From NCBI GenBank assembly GCA_023515745.1, contig JALECJ010000255.1:630001-694000 (forward strand): 64,000 nt of DNA, written 5' to 3'. Under the pieces are notes generated by a model that was not told the DNA's origin, ran no database searches, and saw only the letters and a program-made list of their open reading frames with translations. Source of the DNA: Amoeboaphelidium protococcarum. Lineage: Eukaryota > Aphelidiomycota > Aphelidea. Made by a program: the position numbers and the translations under genes. Positions 1 through 10,137 of the stretch are shown here, piece after piece; within the stretch, counting starts at the first letter, position 1, and each line of letters begins with the position of its first letter.

Positions 1-116
1 GTTGCCGCAATTGGGTGCTGGTTGAGAGCTACTACAACAACAAGGACCCAAATGATCTGACTGTATGGTGGAAACATATTCAAAAATGCTTGCAGTTGAA
101 AAAGAAATAGAACTGA
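1..116 (+). CDS. 3' end of an unidentified gene
   Basis: A partial frame enters from the left edge (codons starting at base 3) and ends at a TGA at 114-116. One in-frame TAG would be Gln. The visible 37 residues are polar, rich in Asn and Lys, with two adjacent Trp (VWWKHIQKCLQLKKK). I do not recognise the family. It runs in the same direction as the next gene, whose start lies 157 bases downstream. Confidence 0.5.
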
Positions 117-273
117 ATTTCCGTACAATACAAGAGTGGGGTAGTTTTGTAATACCAATCTAGTTTAACAATCTTTTTTGTTTCTGTTTATTAGATTAAG
201 AGGTTGAAACAACAACATTGCTCTTTAATTAATATTAGAAGTCCGGTTCAGAGTTTTAGTGCCTGAAAAGTAG

Positions 274-1392
274 ATGGAGCAATAAAAGACCAAGAGCGAT
301 GATTATCCCCTGCCTGCCGGGTGGCGTAAAGCGGTGAGTTCAGCTCACAATTAGAAAGCATATTTCATTAATGATGTGACTAAGGAGACATCTTGGGTCG
401 ATCCGAGAGATGCACTCTGGAAGCCAAAGACCTGGCAGGAGTGTAAGGGAGACGAGGTACCTTATGGATGGGAGATTGCGTATGATGAAGCTGTTGGTCG
501 CTACTTTATTGACCACTTGAATAAGCGAAATTTGCTTGATGACCCTCGTGATAACAAGCCTAAAGAGTAGCTGAAACAAGTCTAATAACACATCGAATCT
601 GCTACCAGTGTTATTCAATCTAAGCAAAAGACTTTGAGATTGAAGAAGGATGAACTTGCCAAGTTTAAACAGTAAATGATGAAGGAGTGGAATATTGCAA
701 GTAGTGACCCTACTGATGAAGTCATATAACTGCAGAACGATATTGAACAGTCTTCCCAGGCAGTCGATACCATTAAATAAGTTATTCAGGATTTGGAGTT
801 GGATTAATCAGATCAACTAACTAGATAAAAGTAAATTCTAGAGAAAATTGATTAATTGAAGCAAGACTTGGAAGAGCAAGCGAGAGTTAGAGCTGGGCTT
901 GAGGAGCACCTGACTGAGATGAAGTAGAACTTTGAGCATTCTAAATAGGATGACGCGGCTCTTGAGAAAGCAATGGCCTCAGCTACAGAAGTTATTGCAG
1001 GCACTATACGTATGAAGAAGCAAAAGTAGACACCATCTTCCCAAGCTAATACCTCATCCCAAAGTATGAAATAGTAGACGAGGATTGAGAGAGAGTTTGA
1101 GCTGTTGTCGTTGCAGAAGTAACTGCAGATTGAACAAGATGAGATTGCGCGTCTAAAAGAAATAGCTCAGAGAGCAAAGGCTGAAATTGCCAAGGCTCTG
1201 GCAATGCCGTATGATCAGCGTTAGGCTGGCAAGAAGCAGCTGTGGATACAGTTGATGATTGAGAATGCTAATAAGAGTCAAACGATTCGTTTTAATATGA
1301 AGTAGAAGTAAAACTCGGCCGTTGATGCTGGCGATGTTCTGAACTTTAGAGAGAAGATGTTATTCTTCACCAGTAATCCTTTGCAGAAATGA
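274..1392 (+). CDS. Tandem WW domain, coiled-coil protein (KIBRA/WWC-like, no C2)
   Basis: A 372-residue frame in the TAR=Gln code, ATG to TGA. Two WW domains lie at about residues 12-46 (PLPAGW ... TSWVDPRD) and 60-92 (VPYGWE ... YFIDH ... DDPRD). The linker KPKTWQECKGDE between them closely resembles that of metazoan KIBRA/WWC proteins, where tandem WW domains bind PPxY ligands in the Hippo pathway. The rest is heptad-like, rich in Gln, Glu and Lys, and probably coiled coil. KIBRA is about three times longer and carries a C2 domain and aPKC-binding tail; neither is visible here. Many Gln are TAG or TAA, so the standard code would show only a 64-residue fragment. Other tandem WW scaffolds are possible, but the second WW and the linker favour WWC. 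Confidence 0.75.
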
Positions 1393-1568
1393 TTACTTCT
1401 TCCGTGTGTTATTTGTATGCGTTAAATTAAACGGAGTTTAGGCAGAGGCGTGAACTTGATGAAACTTGTAAACTTGAACTCATATCCTTTGTTTTCTCCT
1501 TGACTGTAGTTTTTAAAACTTTAAATTTTTCTAAACTTGGCCACAATATCTAGAACTCTATCTAAAGA

Positions 1569-2018
1569 ATGTCCAATCGATTGGTCGAAAGTAGTCCCCT
1601 ATAAATAAAGTAAGCCAAATTTCTGGAGGATAGCTAGTCTCTTGCAAGTAGTGCCTCTCCGGAGCAACGTTCAATCACAGACTTCCACCCGAACGTGAAG
1701 GCTCGTCTGTTTCAAGGCGACTCATCATTCCGGCGCACGATTGTCGAGTCTAATAAGCATGTGAAGCACAACAACACTGTAGATAGTGGTCTTACCTGGA
1801 CATATGGGATTTTGCTACTACTGACTACTTATGTCTACTTTGCCATTAGTATGTACGCAATTGTTATTAGTAAATTCATGCCATACACGGGAAACAAATT
1901 GCTGGACGCCATAAAGGACGATCATTACTACTGCTATTTGGTGCCAATCACGATCCCTGTAACACTAGCAGCAATTGTTATGAACTGGATGGGCATGAAA
2001 TTTTTCCGACATAATTGA
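1569..2018 (+). CDS. PIGY: PIG-Y, subunit of GPI-GlcNAc transferase
   Basis: A 149-residue frame. The C-terminal half has two predicted membrane helices (about 76-98 and 118-143) and ends WMGMKFFRHN, nearly identical to the end of animal PIG-Y; the preceding LVPITIPV also matches. PIG-Y belongs to the ER complex that adds GlcNAc to phosphatidylinositol, the first step of GPI-anchor synthesis. Animal PIG-Y is about 71 residues. Here an in-frame ATG gives a hydrophilic N-terminal extension of about 70 residues containing TAA/TAG Gln codons. The extension could be real, or translation may start downstream. The gene lies between the WW protein and PFAS, all on +. Confidence 0.8.
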
Positions 2019-2259
2019 TGAATATAAAAGATTTAAGTTTTAGATTTGTTAATTTGACTTGAAAGCGGCTTTAAGAAGAATTAATATCTTTCTACATTTT
2101 ACCTTTTGGCGTGTACATTGTGCAAACTTACTTACGTACTGTCTCGACAATGGCTGGTTGGCTATGTTGAATAGTAAAATTGCGCCACGCGCTCGGCTCT
2201 TTTTCACCTCGATCGATACGCGACAACAGCAGATTGTATTAAAATATCGTTGAGCTGTA

Positions 2260-5200
2260 ATGACTGCAAGTGGGAACGGTAATATTAACGGAGATAACAT
2301 GCTGAGAATTTTTGGTAATAATGTACAATCTCCTGCGAAGATTTCACAACTGCTATAGAAGGTTAATCATATCGCATCCGGTCAGATAGAGGATTTCAAA
2401 GCTTACTATGTGTTCTATTGTTAACTGAGTTAAAGCCATCTTAGCGATAAGGATCGCGTCAAGATAACCACATTGTTGACTGGGCGTTCTCGAGTAGCAT
2501 AAGAAGCTGCTTAGTTGTTGGAAGATTAGGAGGATAAGAGCAATGGCAAAATCTTTCATGTTATACCGAGAACGGGGACAATATCACCATGGTCATCTAA
2601 GGCGACGGACATTGTCAAGTACTGTGGATTGGGTGATGTGATAGAACGCGTAGAACGAGGCAGAGTATACATTATATCTTGCAAGTCATCTGTATCAAAG
2701 ATATAATGGGAGTAAGTAATGGAAGAAATTCATGATAGAATGACTGAGCGTGTCCTTGAGAATGATCAGCCTCGAATTGAAGACATTTTCCAACTTTCTG
2801 CTGCACCTGGTGAGTTGTCATCTGTCGATATATTAGGATGCTAATCAGAGCTTGAAGCATAAAGTGTTTTATAGGCAGCTAATGTAAAGTGGGGACTTGC
2901 ACTGAGTTAGGAAGAGATTACGTACTTGGTCAAGAGTTATAGCGAGATCAACAGGAACCCAACTGATGCAGAGTTGATGATGTTTGGCCAGGTGAATTCC
3001 GAGCACTGTAGACACAAGATTTTTAATGGATCTTGGACCTTAGATGGCGTGACATAGGATCTTTCTCTTTTTTAAATGATCAAGAACACGTATAAACTGC
3101 ATCCATAGAATGTACTTAGTGCGTATAAAGATAATGCCGCTGTGTTGAAAGGACATTCCGCTCAGTATTTGCAGATCTAGTCAGCTGATAAAGAGTATCA
3201 GTTGGATGAGTAAGATGTGCATATATTGTGCAAAGTGGAAACTCATAATCATCCTACAGCGATAAGTCCTTATCAGGGTGCGTCTACAGGTAGTGGTGGT
3301 GAAATAAGGGATGAAGCCGCGGTTGGTTGTGGTAGCAGAACCAAAGCCGGTCTCTGTGGATTCACAGTGTCTAATTTGATGATTCCTGGTTTTGTTCATG
3401 ACTGGGAGCGTGATGTTGTGGGTAAACCCAAGAAGATTGCCAGTGCTCTGGACATTATGTTACAAGGTCCTTTGGGAGCTGCTGCTTTTAATAATGAGTT
3501 TGGAAGACCTTGTTTAACTGGGTATTTCCGGACATTTTGTCAGCAGATTGATGGTTCAGAGGTATTTGGCTACCATAAACCAATTATGATCGCTGGTGGT
3601 ATGGGTAATGTTATGCCGCGGAATATAGAGAAGAAGAAAATAACTGCTGGATCCTTTTTAGCTGTTTTTGGTGGTCCATGTATGCTCATTGGATTAGGAG
3701 GTGGTTCTGCTTCTAGTGCATCTGGTGGATCTGGCTCGGCAGAATTGGATTTCGCCAGTGTTCAGCGGGACAATCCAGAGATGCAGAGACGCGCTCAAGA
3801 AGTGATTAATGCCTGTGTGTCTATGGGGGATCTCAATCCCATATTGTCACTGCATGATGTTGGTGCTGGTGGTTTGAGCAATGCATTCCCTGAGCTAGTA
3901 CACGATAGTGGAATGGGAGCTACTTTCCAGCTGAGGGAAATTCCATGCAATGATCAGTCAATGTCTCCAATGTAGATCTGGTGCAATGAGTCCCAGGAGA
4001 GGTTCGTATGTGCCATTGATCGCAATCAGATTGAAGTGTTCAAGTCAATTTGTTAACGTGAACGCTGCCCATTCGGGATTGCCGGTGTTGCAACAAATGA
4101 GTAGGAACTCAGACTTGTGGATAGTCTCTCCTCTCAAGTACCTATTGATTTGCCAATGCAATTACTTTTTGGCAAAGCTCCTACTTTAAAAAAGTCTGAT
4201 AGTACTGTACGCAGGGATTTGCAGCCTATACCTGTCGATTTTGGTAAAGTTGATTTAATAGGTGTTGTCAAGAACGTTCTAAAGGTACCGGTAGTGGCTT
4301 CTAAGTAGTTTCTCATCACTATTGGAGATAGATCTGTGACCGGTCTGGTATGTAGAGAGCAAATGGTTGGACCGTGGCAGTGTCCCGTGGCTGATTGTGC
4401 TGTTACTGCCACATCTTATGAGACTCTGACGGGAGAGTGTATGGCTATGGGTGAGCGTCCTACTTTAGCTTTGATTAATCCAGCTGCTTCTGCTAGAATG
4501 GCTGTATGTGAAAGTTTGACAAATCTCGCTGCGGCTTACATTGGATATCGTGAAGATTATACAACATCTACCAGTGAGAGTACAAGCAAGGATATCGATT
4601 TTTAATGTTGTCTTGGAAGTGTCAGATTATCTGCTAATTGGATGGCTGCCGCTAGTGAACCAGGTCAAGGATAAGCATTATATGAAGCTGTGCACGCGAT
4701 CGGCATGGATCTTTGTCCGCAGTTGGGAATATCCATTCCAGTAGGTAAAGACTCCATGTCAATGAAGACAACGTGGCGTGATTCTGATGATCAAGCGGAT
4801 ATTAAATTTGTCACTTCCCCACTATCTTTGGTAGTCACAGCTTATGCTCCTGTGGTTGATGTTCGAAAGACTTTGACTCCTTAATTGCATAGGATTAATC
4901 AGTCTCTATTGTATTTCGTAGATTTAGCTGGCGGAAAAATGAGACTAGGTGGATCTAGCTATGCTCAAACTTTAGACTTAGTGGGAACAGAAGTCCCTGA
5001 TGTTGAAAATGTCTCTCTGCTGAAGAACTTTTTCCATCTTATGACTTTATCGAGAAACAGCAATTTGATCAAGGCTTATCATGACCGATCTGATGGAGGA
5101 CTTATCGTTACTTTGATGGAAATGTGTTTTGCTGGCAGAGTTGGAGCTGCTTTAAAGTTGGATGTTTCTAGATCAGATCTGTTGCCATTTTTGCTGAATG

Positions 5201-6387
5201 AAGAGCTGGGCGCTGTAGTTTAAATTGATGCTAAAGATTAGTCCAAATTACTTGAGTTGGTTGAATAATGCCAGTTGAGGTCCAATGTGCATTGTATAGG
5301 ATAAGTTCTTTGTGACTCCATGGAGCTTTCTATTCAATTGAGTGACTCTGCAAATGACGACAATCTTGTCAAGTTTGACCTGCAAGATTGCTTGAAGCTA
5401 TGGAGTGAGACATCATACCGAATGCAGGCCCTCAGGGACAATCCTGTTTGTGCATAGTAAGAATATGATGGAATTTCATTTAAAGATCCTGGATTGTTAT
5501 ACAAGTTGACATTCAATCATCTAGTTAATCCTTTGGAAACGTTAAATCTCTGCACTAGACCAAAAGTTGCCATTTTGAGAGAGTAAGGTGTCAATGGACA
5601 TCGCGAGATGGCGTATGCTTTTATGAGAGCTGGTTTTAGCGCCATTGACGTGCATATGACTGATCTGATTGAAGAGAAAGTTGCATTGGATGATTTTGTC
5701 GGTCTTGCAGCGTGTGGTGGATTCAGTTATGGTGATGTATTGGGCGCCGGCTCCGGATGGGCCAACTGTATTTTGTATCACCAGCAGTTAGTGGATCAGT
5801 TTAAGAAATTCTTTTAGAGAAGCGATACGTTCGCCCTTGGTGTTTGTAATGGGTGTCAGATGCTGTCACAGCTGAAATCTTTATTCTCGAATAATGATAC
5901 GCTCGGTGCTTAAGCATCTATTAAAAATTAGCTGTTACCTCGTTTCGTCAAGAATAAGAGTGAACAGTTTGAGGCTAGAACATGCATGGTAGAGATTGTG
6001 CAGTCAGCGGCTAGTCAGATTTGGTTTGATGATATGGTTGGTTCCTAGTTGCCGATTGCTGTTGCGCACGGCGAAGGATTGGCCGCATTTGAGTCTAGTG
6101 GGAATTACAATCAGTTGCAGTCTTAGTAGATGGTAGCTCTGAGATATGTGGATGGTCACGGTTCAGCAACAGAAAATTATCCACAGAACCCAAATGGAAG
6201 TGTAGACGGCGTGACTGGATTTTGCTCTGCTGATGGACGCGTTCTGATCATGATGCCTCATCCGGAGCGTGTCATAAGGACTGTAAGCAACTCTTGGTGT
6301 CCAGATGAGATGTTGCATTCGTCTGATGATCAAGCAGACGGGCCTTGGCTAAGAATGTTCAGAAACGTGAGAAAATGGGTCGGATGA
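2260..6387 (+). CDS. PFAS: Phosphoribosylformylglycinamidine synthase
   Basis: A single 1375-residue frame, the usual size for the fused eukaryotic/gamma-proteobacterial enzyme. It converts FGAR, ATP and glutamine to FGAM in purine synthesis. Visible marks, in order: [11 protein letters not shown], the VETHNHPTA active-site motif, [26 protein letters not shown], the second-half SANWM and GKDSMSMK segments, then a class I glutamine amidotransferase domain with its nucleophile in GVCNGCQM and the His/Glu pair in MPHPER. Gln is frequently TAG or TAA, which breaks the gene into about ten pieces under the standard code. Around residues 765-785 there is an extra Ser/Thr-rich stretch before VRLSANW that homologues lack; I read it as a loop insertion because the frame is preserved. 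Confidence 0.95.
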
Positions 6388-6543
6388 ATTTAATACTCTT
6401 TACATTCCAAATTATTTCAGTTTCTACTGCAAATTCCTTTAATTTAAATAGAGCTTTGCCAAACGCGCGTCTCTCAACTGAGGCAATCAAAAGTCTGTTC
6501 TTCATCAAGGAGAAAAAGTAAACAAAAATAGGCAAGTTATAGA

Positions 6544-8079
6544 ATGCCGCCTGTGATAAAATCTAGTAGAGGGAAATAACGCGTCGATCCTATGGCAAGA
6601 GCCGAGTCTTCATTCTTGACTTCGCATAAGCAGAAGAAGGATAGATAAAAGTTTAAGGCTCGTGAAGAGAAGAGATTGGATAAGAGTGTTAGTGCCGTTA
6701 TTGACAGCAAAAGCTCGCGTAAAATACTGGAGCAAGCCCGCGCGTAAATGGAGGAGTTGGAAGATAATGAGGGCCGGTCATTGGATATCAATGCTTCTGA
6801 TAGATATTCTAGACATCAAGAGTTCAAATCTTTAGATAGCGATGAAGAAGATGATGCGTATGGAGACGATTCTGCTGATGAAGAGTTATAAAGCAATTTT
6901 AGCGATTTTCACAACTTTGATGAAGATGCCGCTAGTGATTTGGGAGATTTATACGGTGAGTATAATGATATTTCTGCTCAAGATAGGGATGCATTGAATC
7001 TGTTTATGCCTGATGGTGATGATTTTGATGAAAATGGGGCAGATTTTGAACGTGTTAACCTGTCATCTATCGTCATGAGTAAGTTACGGGAGATGGAAGA
7101 TAATGAACAAGACCCTTAGTAGCAGTAGTATATTCCTCCAAATTTAACTCCCAAAGTTGTTGAAGTTTATGGAAAAGTTGGTTTGTTACTGGCACGTTAT
7201 AGATCCGGAAAGTTGCCCAAGGCTTTTAAGATTATCCCATCGCTGGCCAACTGGGAAGATATCTTGTACTTGACAGCGCCAGAGAACTGGAGTCCTGCTG
7301 CAGTACTTGCTGCCACCAAGATGTTCTCTTCCAATCTCAAGCCAAAGATGGCTCAGCGATTCTATAATTTAATCCTCTTGGATCATGTCCGCTCAGATAT
7401 GGGAAACCGTACCGCTTTGAAAGAAGTTGGTGGCACTGGAAGCAAGAAGGACACTCGTATTATTAATCCGCATCTATTTGAAGCGTTGAAAAAGGCCTTA
7501 TACAAGCCAGCTGCTTGGTTCAAAGGTATTTTACTGCCGTTGTGTGGTGTCTAATCTAGATTGAATCCTAATGCGGACGCGTCAATGAGCTGCACTTTGC
7601 GTGAAGCGCTGGTGGTGAGTAGTGTACTGAAGAAGATTAGTGTGCCTCTGCTGCACAGTGCGGCCGCGTTAATGAAATTATCATAGATTGAACGCTATAA
7701 CGGCGCCAACAGTATTTTTATGCGCGTCCTTCTGGATAAAAAGTACGCTCTGCCTTACCGTGTGATTGACTCAATTGTTGAGCACTTTTTGCGTTTCCGT
7801 CATGGACCAGGCGATGATTTTGTCAGATCTTCGTACGGTCGCGGTGCCAGAAAGATGGGGAATCCCAACAGTATGCCGGTGATTTGGCATTAGTGTCTGC
7901 TCACCTTCTGTCAGAGATATAAGGAAGATATGTCTCCTGAGTAGAAGGAAGCAGTATTGGAGTTGATAAAGGTTCAGAATCATCACTAGATCTCACCTGA
8001 AGTTAGGCGCGAACTTGTCAACTCTAGATGCAGAGGCGATGACAATGTCGTGGCTGTTGATGGAGACTATCTGTATTGA
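6544..8079 (+). CDS. BYSL: Bystin, 40S ribosome biogenesis factor
   Basis: A 511-residue frame matching the bystin/Enp1 family, which accompanies pre-40S particles from nucleolus to cytoplasm. The basic N-terminus and acidic Asp/Glu/Ser middle (about residues 95-190) are typical. The conserved C-terminal helical core starts around residue 215 and includes [61 protein letters not shown]-like and RFRHGPGDD-like segments. Yeast and human proteins are roughly 440-480 residues; the excess here is in the acidic part. TAG and TAA encode Gln, including a QQQQ run near residue 196 in mixed codons. It starts 156 bases after PFAS on the same strand. Confidence 0.93.
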
Positions 8080-8408
8080 AGATTTACCTCTTTTGGCACA
8101 ATTGATTACATCACAAAAATAGGAAGTTCTATAATAAGTTATCTTTACTCTCTTCTTCTATGAGCTTAACGCATCCCTGTTTCAGCATAGACAATGAAGT
8201 GCTGCTCCAGCACGTGCTCACTGAAGCAATAGAATGAAATGTTTTGCAACAGTAAAACGACATGCGCCTCCTCGCTCGCTGATCCCAAAATGGAAGTTTT
8301 ACGACAACATCTATGTAAAACACTTCCCGTTTCAAAAGATTAGATACGTTCGATGCCGTGATCAGTTTCAGCCCTCTATCTCTTCCCATCATGCAAATCT
8401 AATCAGAA
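8080..8408. other. Intergenic stretch, no convincing gene
   Basis: Lies between bystin and the heptad-repeat protein. A short + frame (8234 to about 8440, 69 residues with TAR=Gln) and a - frame of similar size are open, but neither shows a recognisable domain. The + frame overlaps the start of the next gene. It contains the CTCGCTCGCTG type of promoter-like sequence that recurs in this window. Probably the promoter and 5' leader of the next gene. Confidence 0.4.
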
Positions 8409-8894
8409 ATGTTTCCAAATCCATAACCTCATAATCCTGAAGATTAAGAGAATCTGTTTAATCAAACGGCATTGCAGGCTCGTTCTCACTCTGTCCTGGT
8501 CAGTGCATTGTCAAACGGCCATCTTGTTAATGAAAAAGAGAAAGAAACTGTCGCGTAAATTGGTGTGAATAGACATTTGGCAGAAGTATCCCAGATTATG
8601 GGCCAAGATGCACCTTAAGGAATGGAGGCTTTGATGGTGTAAATTAATGGCCGCCTTACTGCTATCGAAAACCGCCTTACTGGAATCGAAAACCGCCTTA
8701 CTGCCATCGAAAACCGCCTTACTGGAATCGAAGAGCGTACGGACAACATTGAGTAAGTGTAAGACCAACAATGTAACAAAATCGATCTAATGCTTGAGTA
8801 TCTGAGGGAGAATCAAGGGAGAGAAGGTCAACTGCTGCAAAGAGCGTAGCGTATTCGCTTTGCCAGACGACGTCAAGGTCGTCGATTGCGTTGA
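8409..8894 (+). CDS. Small heptad-repeat (coiled-coil) protein, unrecognised
   Basis: A 161-residue frame from ATG (MFPNPQPHNPEDQ...) to TGA. The centre (about residues 82-109) is four copies of a seven-residue unit of type RLTxIEN, with Leu and Ile spaced as in a coiled coil, so a parallel oligomer is likely. The C-terminus is strongly basic (RIRFARRRQGRRLR) and could bind nucleic acid or act as a nuclear signal. Five Gln use TAA or TAG, so it is invisible under the standard code. No family recognised. It reads as coding because the repeat keeps frame and the only stop is TGA. Confidence 0.6.
8652..8735 (+). repeat. Four tandem 21-bp units inside a coding region
   Basis: Units at 8652-8672, 8673-8693, 8694-8714 and 8715-8735. 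Each starts CGCCTTACTG and contains ATCGAA; the fourth ends GAAGAG rather than GAAAAC. Units 1 and 3 encode TAI and units 2 and 4 encode TGI, so the array looks like a 42-bp unit duplicated once. Each unit is one heptad of the encoded coiled coil. Confidence 0.9.
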
Positions 8895-9027
8895 TCTCTC
8901 TGTATAAGTCTTTACTCCATTACGTAACTTATTCCTCGTTTCTCATTATTCATAGTTGAAGATTTGTTTTAAATAAAATACTCGGCCAAAAGCTCACTGT
9001 AATTTCTTATTGGTCTCGTTTTTTTAT

Positions 9028-10060
9028 ATGCAAAAGTTTGTCATGATGTCGATAAGATCGCGCATACTGACAGAGTTCGTGTAGCTGCTTGAACTCAACC
9101 GTCCCTCACGTTTGAATGCTTTAAATGACTAGTAACCTTCTCAACTTTGATTTGAGTCGTATTAGCGAAGTTTTATGACATTTTTGTAGATTCTTTAATG
9201 AATTGGGAAGTCAATTCAAAAGTGTCGCAGATGATCCTGATGTTCGCGCCATCATCTTAACCGGTGGAGAGTCGAAGCACTTTACTGCGGGCCTAGATTG
9301 TAAGATTATTAATGATTTTGAGCAGATTATAACAGTTGTGCATGTCGAGAATTAGTGTAGTGACTGATAAAGCATTGTTTGAGATAATCAGTGGAGGTGA
9401 ATGCACTGGGCGACGTGGTTTGAAGTTGAGGGCATTGATCGACCGTTGGTAAAAAGCTGTCACTGCGATCGCTTAGTGTTAGAAGCCCGTCATTGCCTGT
9501 GTTCACGGTGCTTGTATTGGTGGCGGTGTTGATCTTATTGCAGCGGCTGACTTGCGCTTCTGTACAGAAGACGCGTACTTCTCTGTGAAAGAAGTGGACA
9601 TTGGATTGGCTGCAGACCTCGGATCCATTCAGAGATTAACTAAAATTATTGGCCATCACGGTAAATTGCGTGAATGGTGTTATACTGGGCGTAATATTAG
9701 CAGTGCCGAAGCTTTACAATATGGCCTGGTGAATGGTGTATACGAGACTAAAGATGCAATGGTAATTTGTTTGCTGTTGATTGATGAAGCTCTATTACAA
9801 CTGATCATGTCTTTTGTAATAATAACAAATATGTGTAGATGAAGCAAGTATAGCTTTTGGCGGAGTAAATTGCTGCCAAGTCTCCAATAGCAATCAGGGG
9901 AACTAAGGTGTCATTAGAACATGCTTTGGATCATTCTGTTCAGGAGGGTCTGGATTTTATTAAGAACTGGAACATGACCATGTTGCAGTCAGAAGATTTA
10001 TAAAAGAGCGTCATGTCCGTACTGAATAAGGATATTAATGTTAAATTCTCAAAATTGTGA
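9028..10060 (+). CDS. ECH1: Delta3,5-delta2,4-dienoyl-CoA isomerase, peroxisomal
   Basis: Four exons: 9028-9131, 9190-9299, 9361-9761 and 9839-10060, giving 278 residues. The introns (58, 61 and 77 nt) start GTAACC, GTAAGA and GTAATT and end TAG. Crotonase-fold marks are LNRPSRLNAL, FTAGLD, then ACVHGACIGGGVDL (oxyanion hole) and VKEVDIGLAADLGSIQRL, the Asp/Glu signature of ECH1 isomerases. The C-terminus matches human ECH1 (WNMTMLQSEDL) and ends FSKL, a type 1 peroxisomal signal. It isomerises dienoyl-CoA during oxidation of unsaturated fatty acids. Exon joins were chosen because each restores the conserved alignment. The N-terminus is less certain. Confidence 0.9.
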
Positions 10061-10137
10061 AGATCTAATCAAGAAATTGCAACAATTAAAACACTGATAT
10101 ATATACTGTACTTTCTATTCTTACTATTCTTTTTCAA

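Noticed and set aside
4541-4744. Possible frameshift or intron in PFAS where a second frame is open
   Set aside because: The main frame continues without TGA into conserved SANWM and GKDSMSMK. The best GT-AG pair here removes 46 bases and shifts the frame, so I treat it as a loop insertion.
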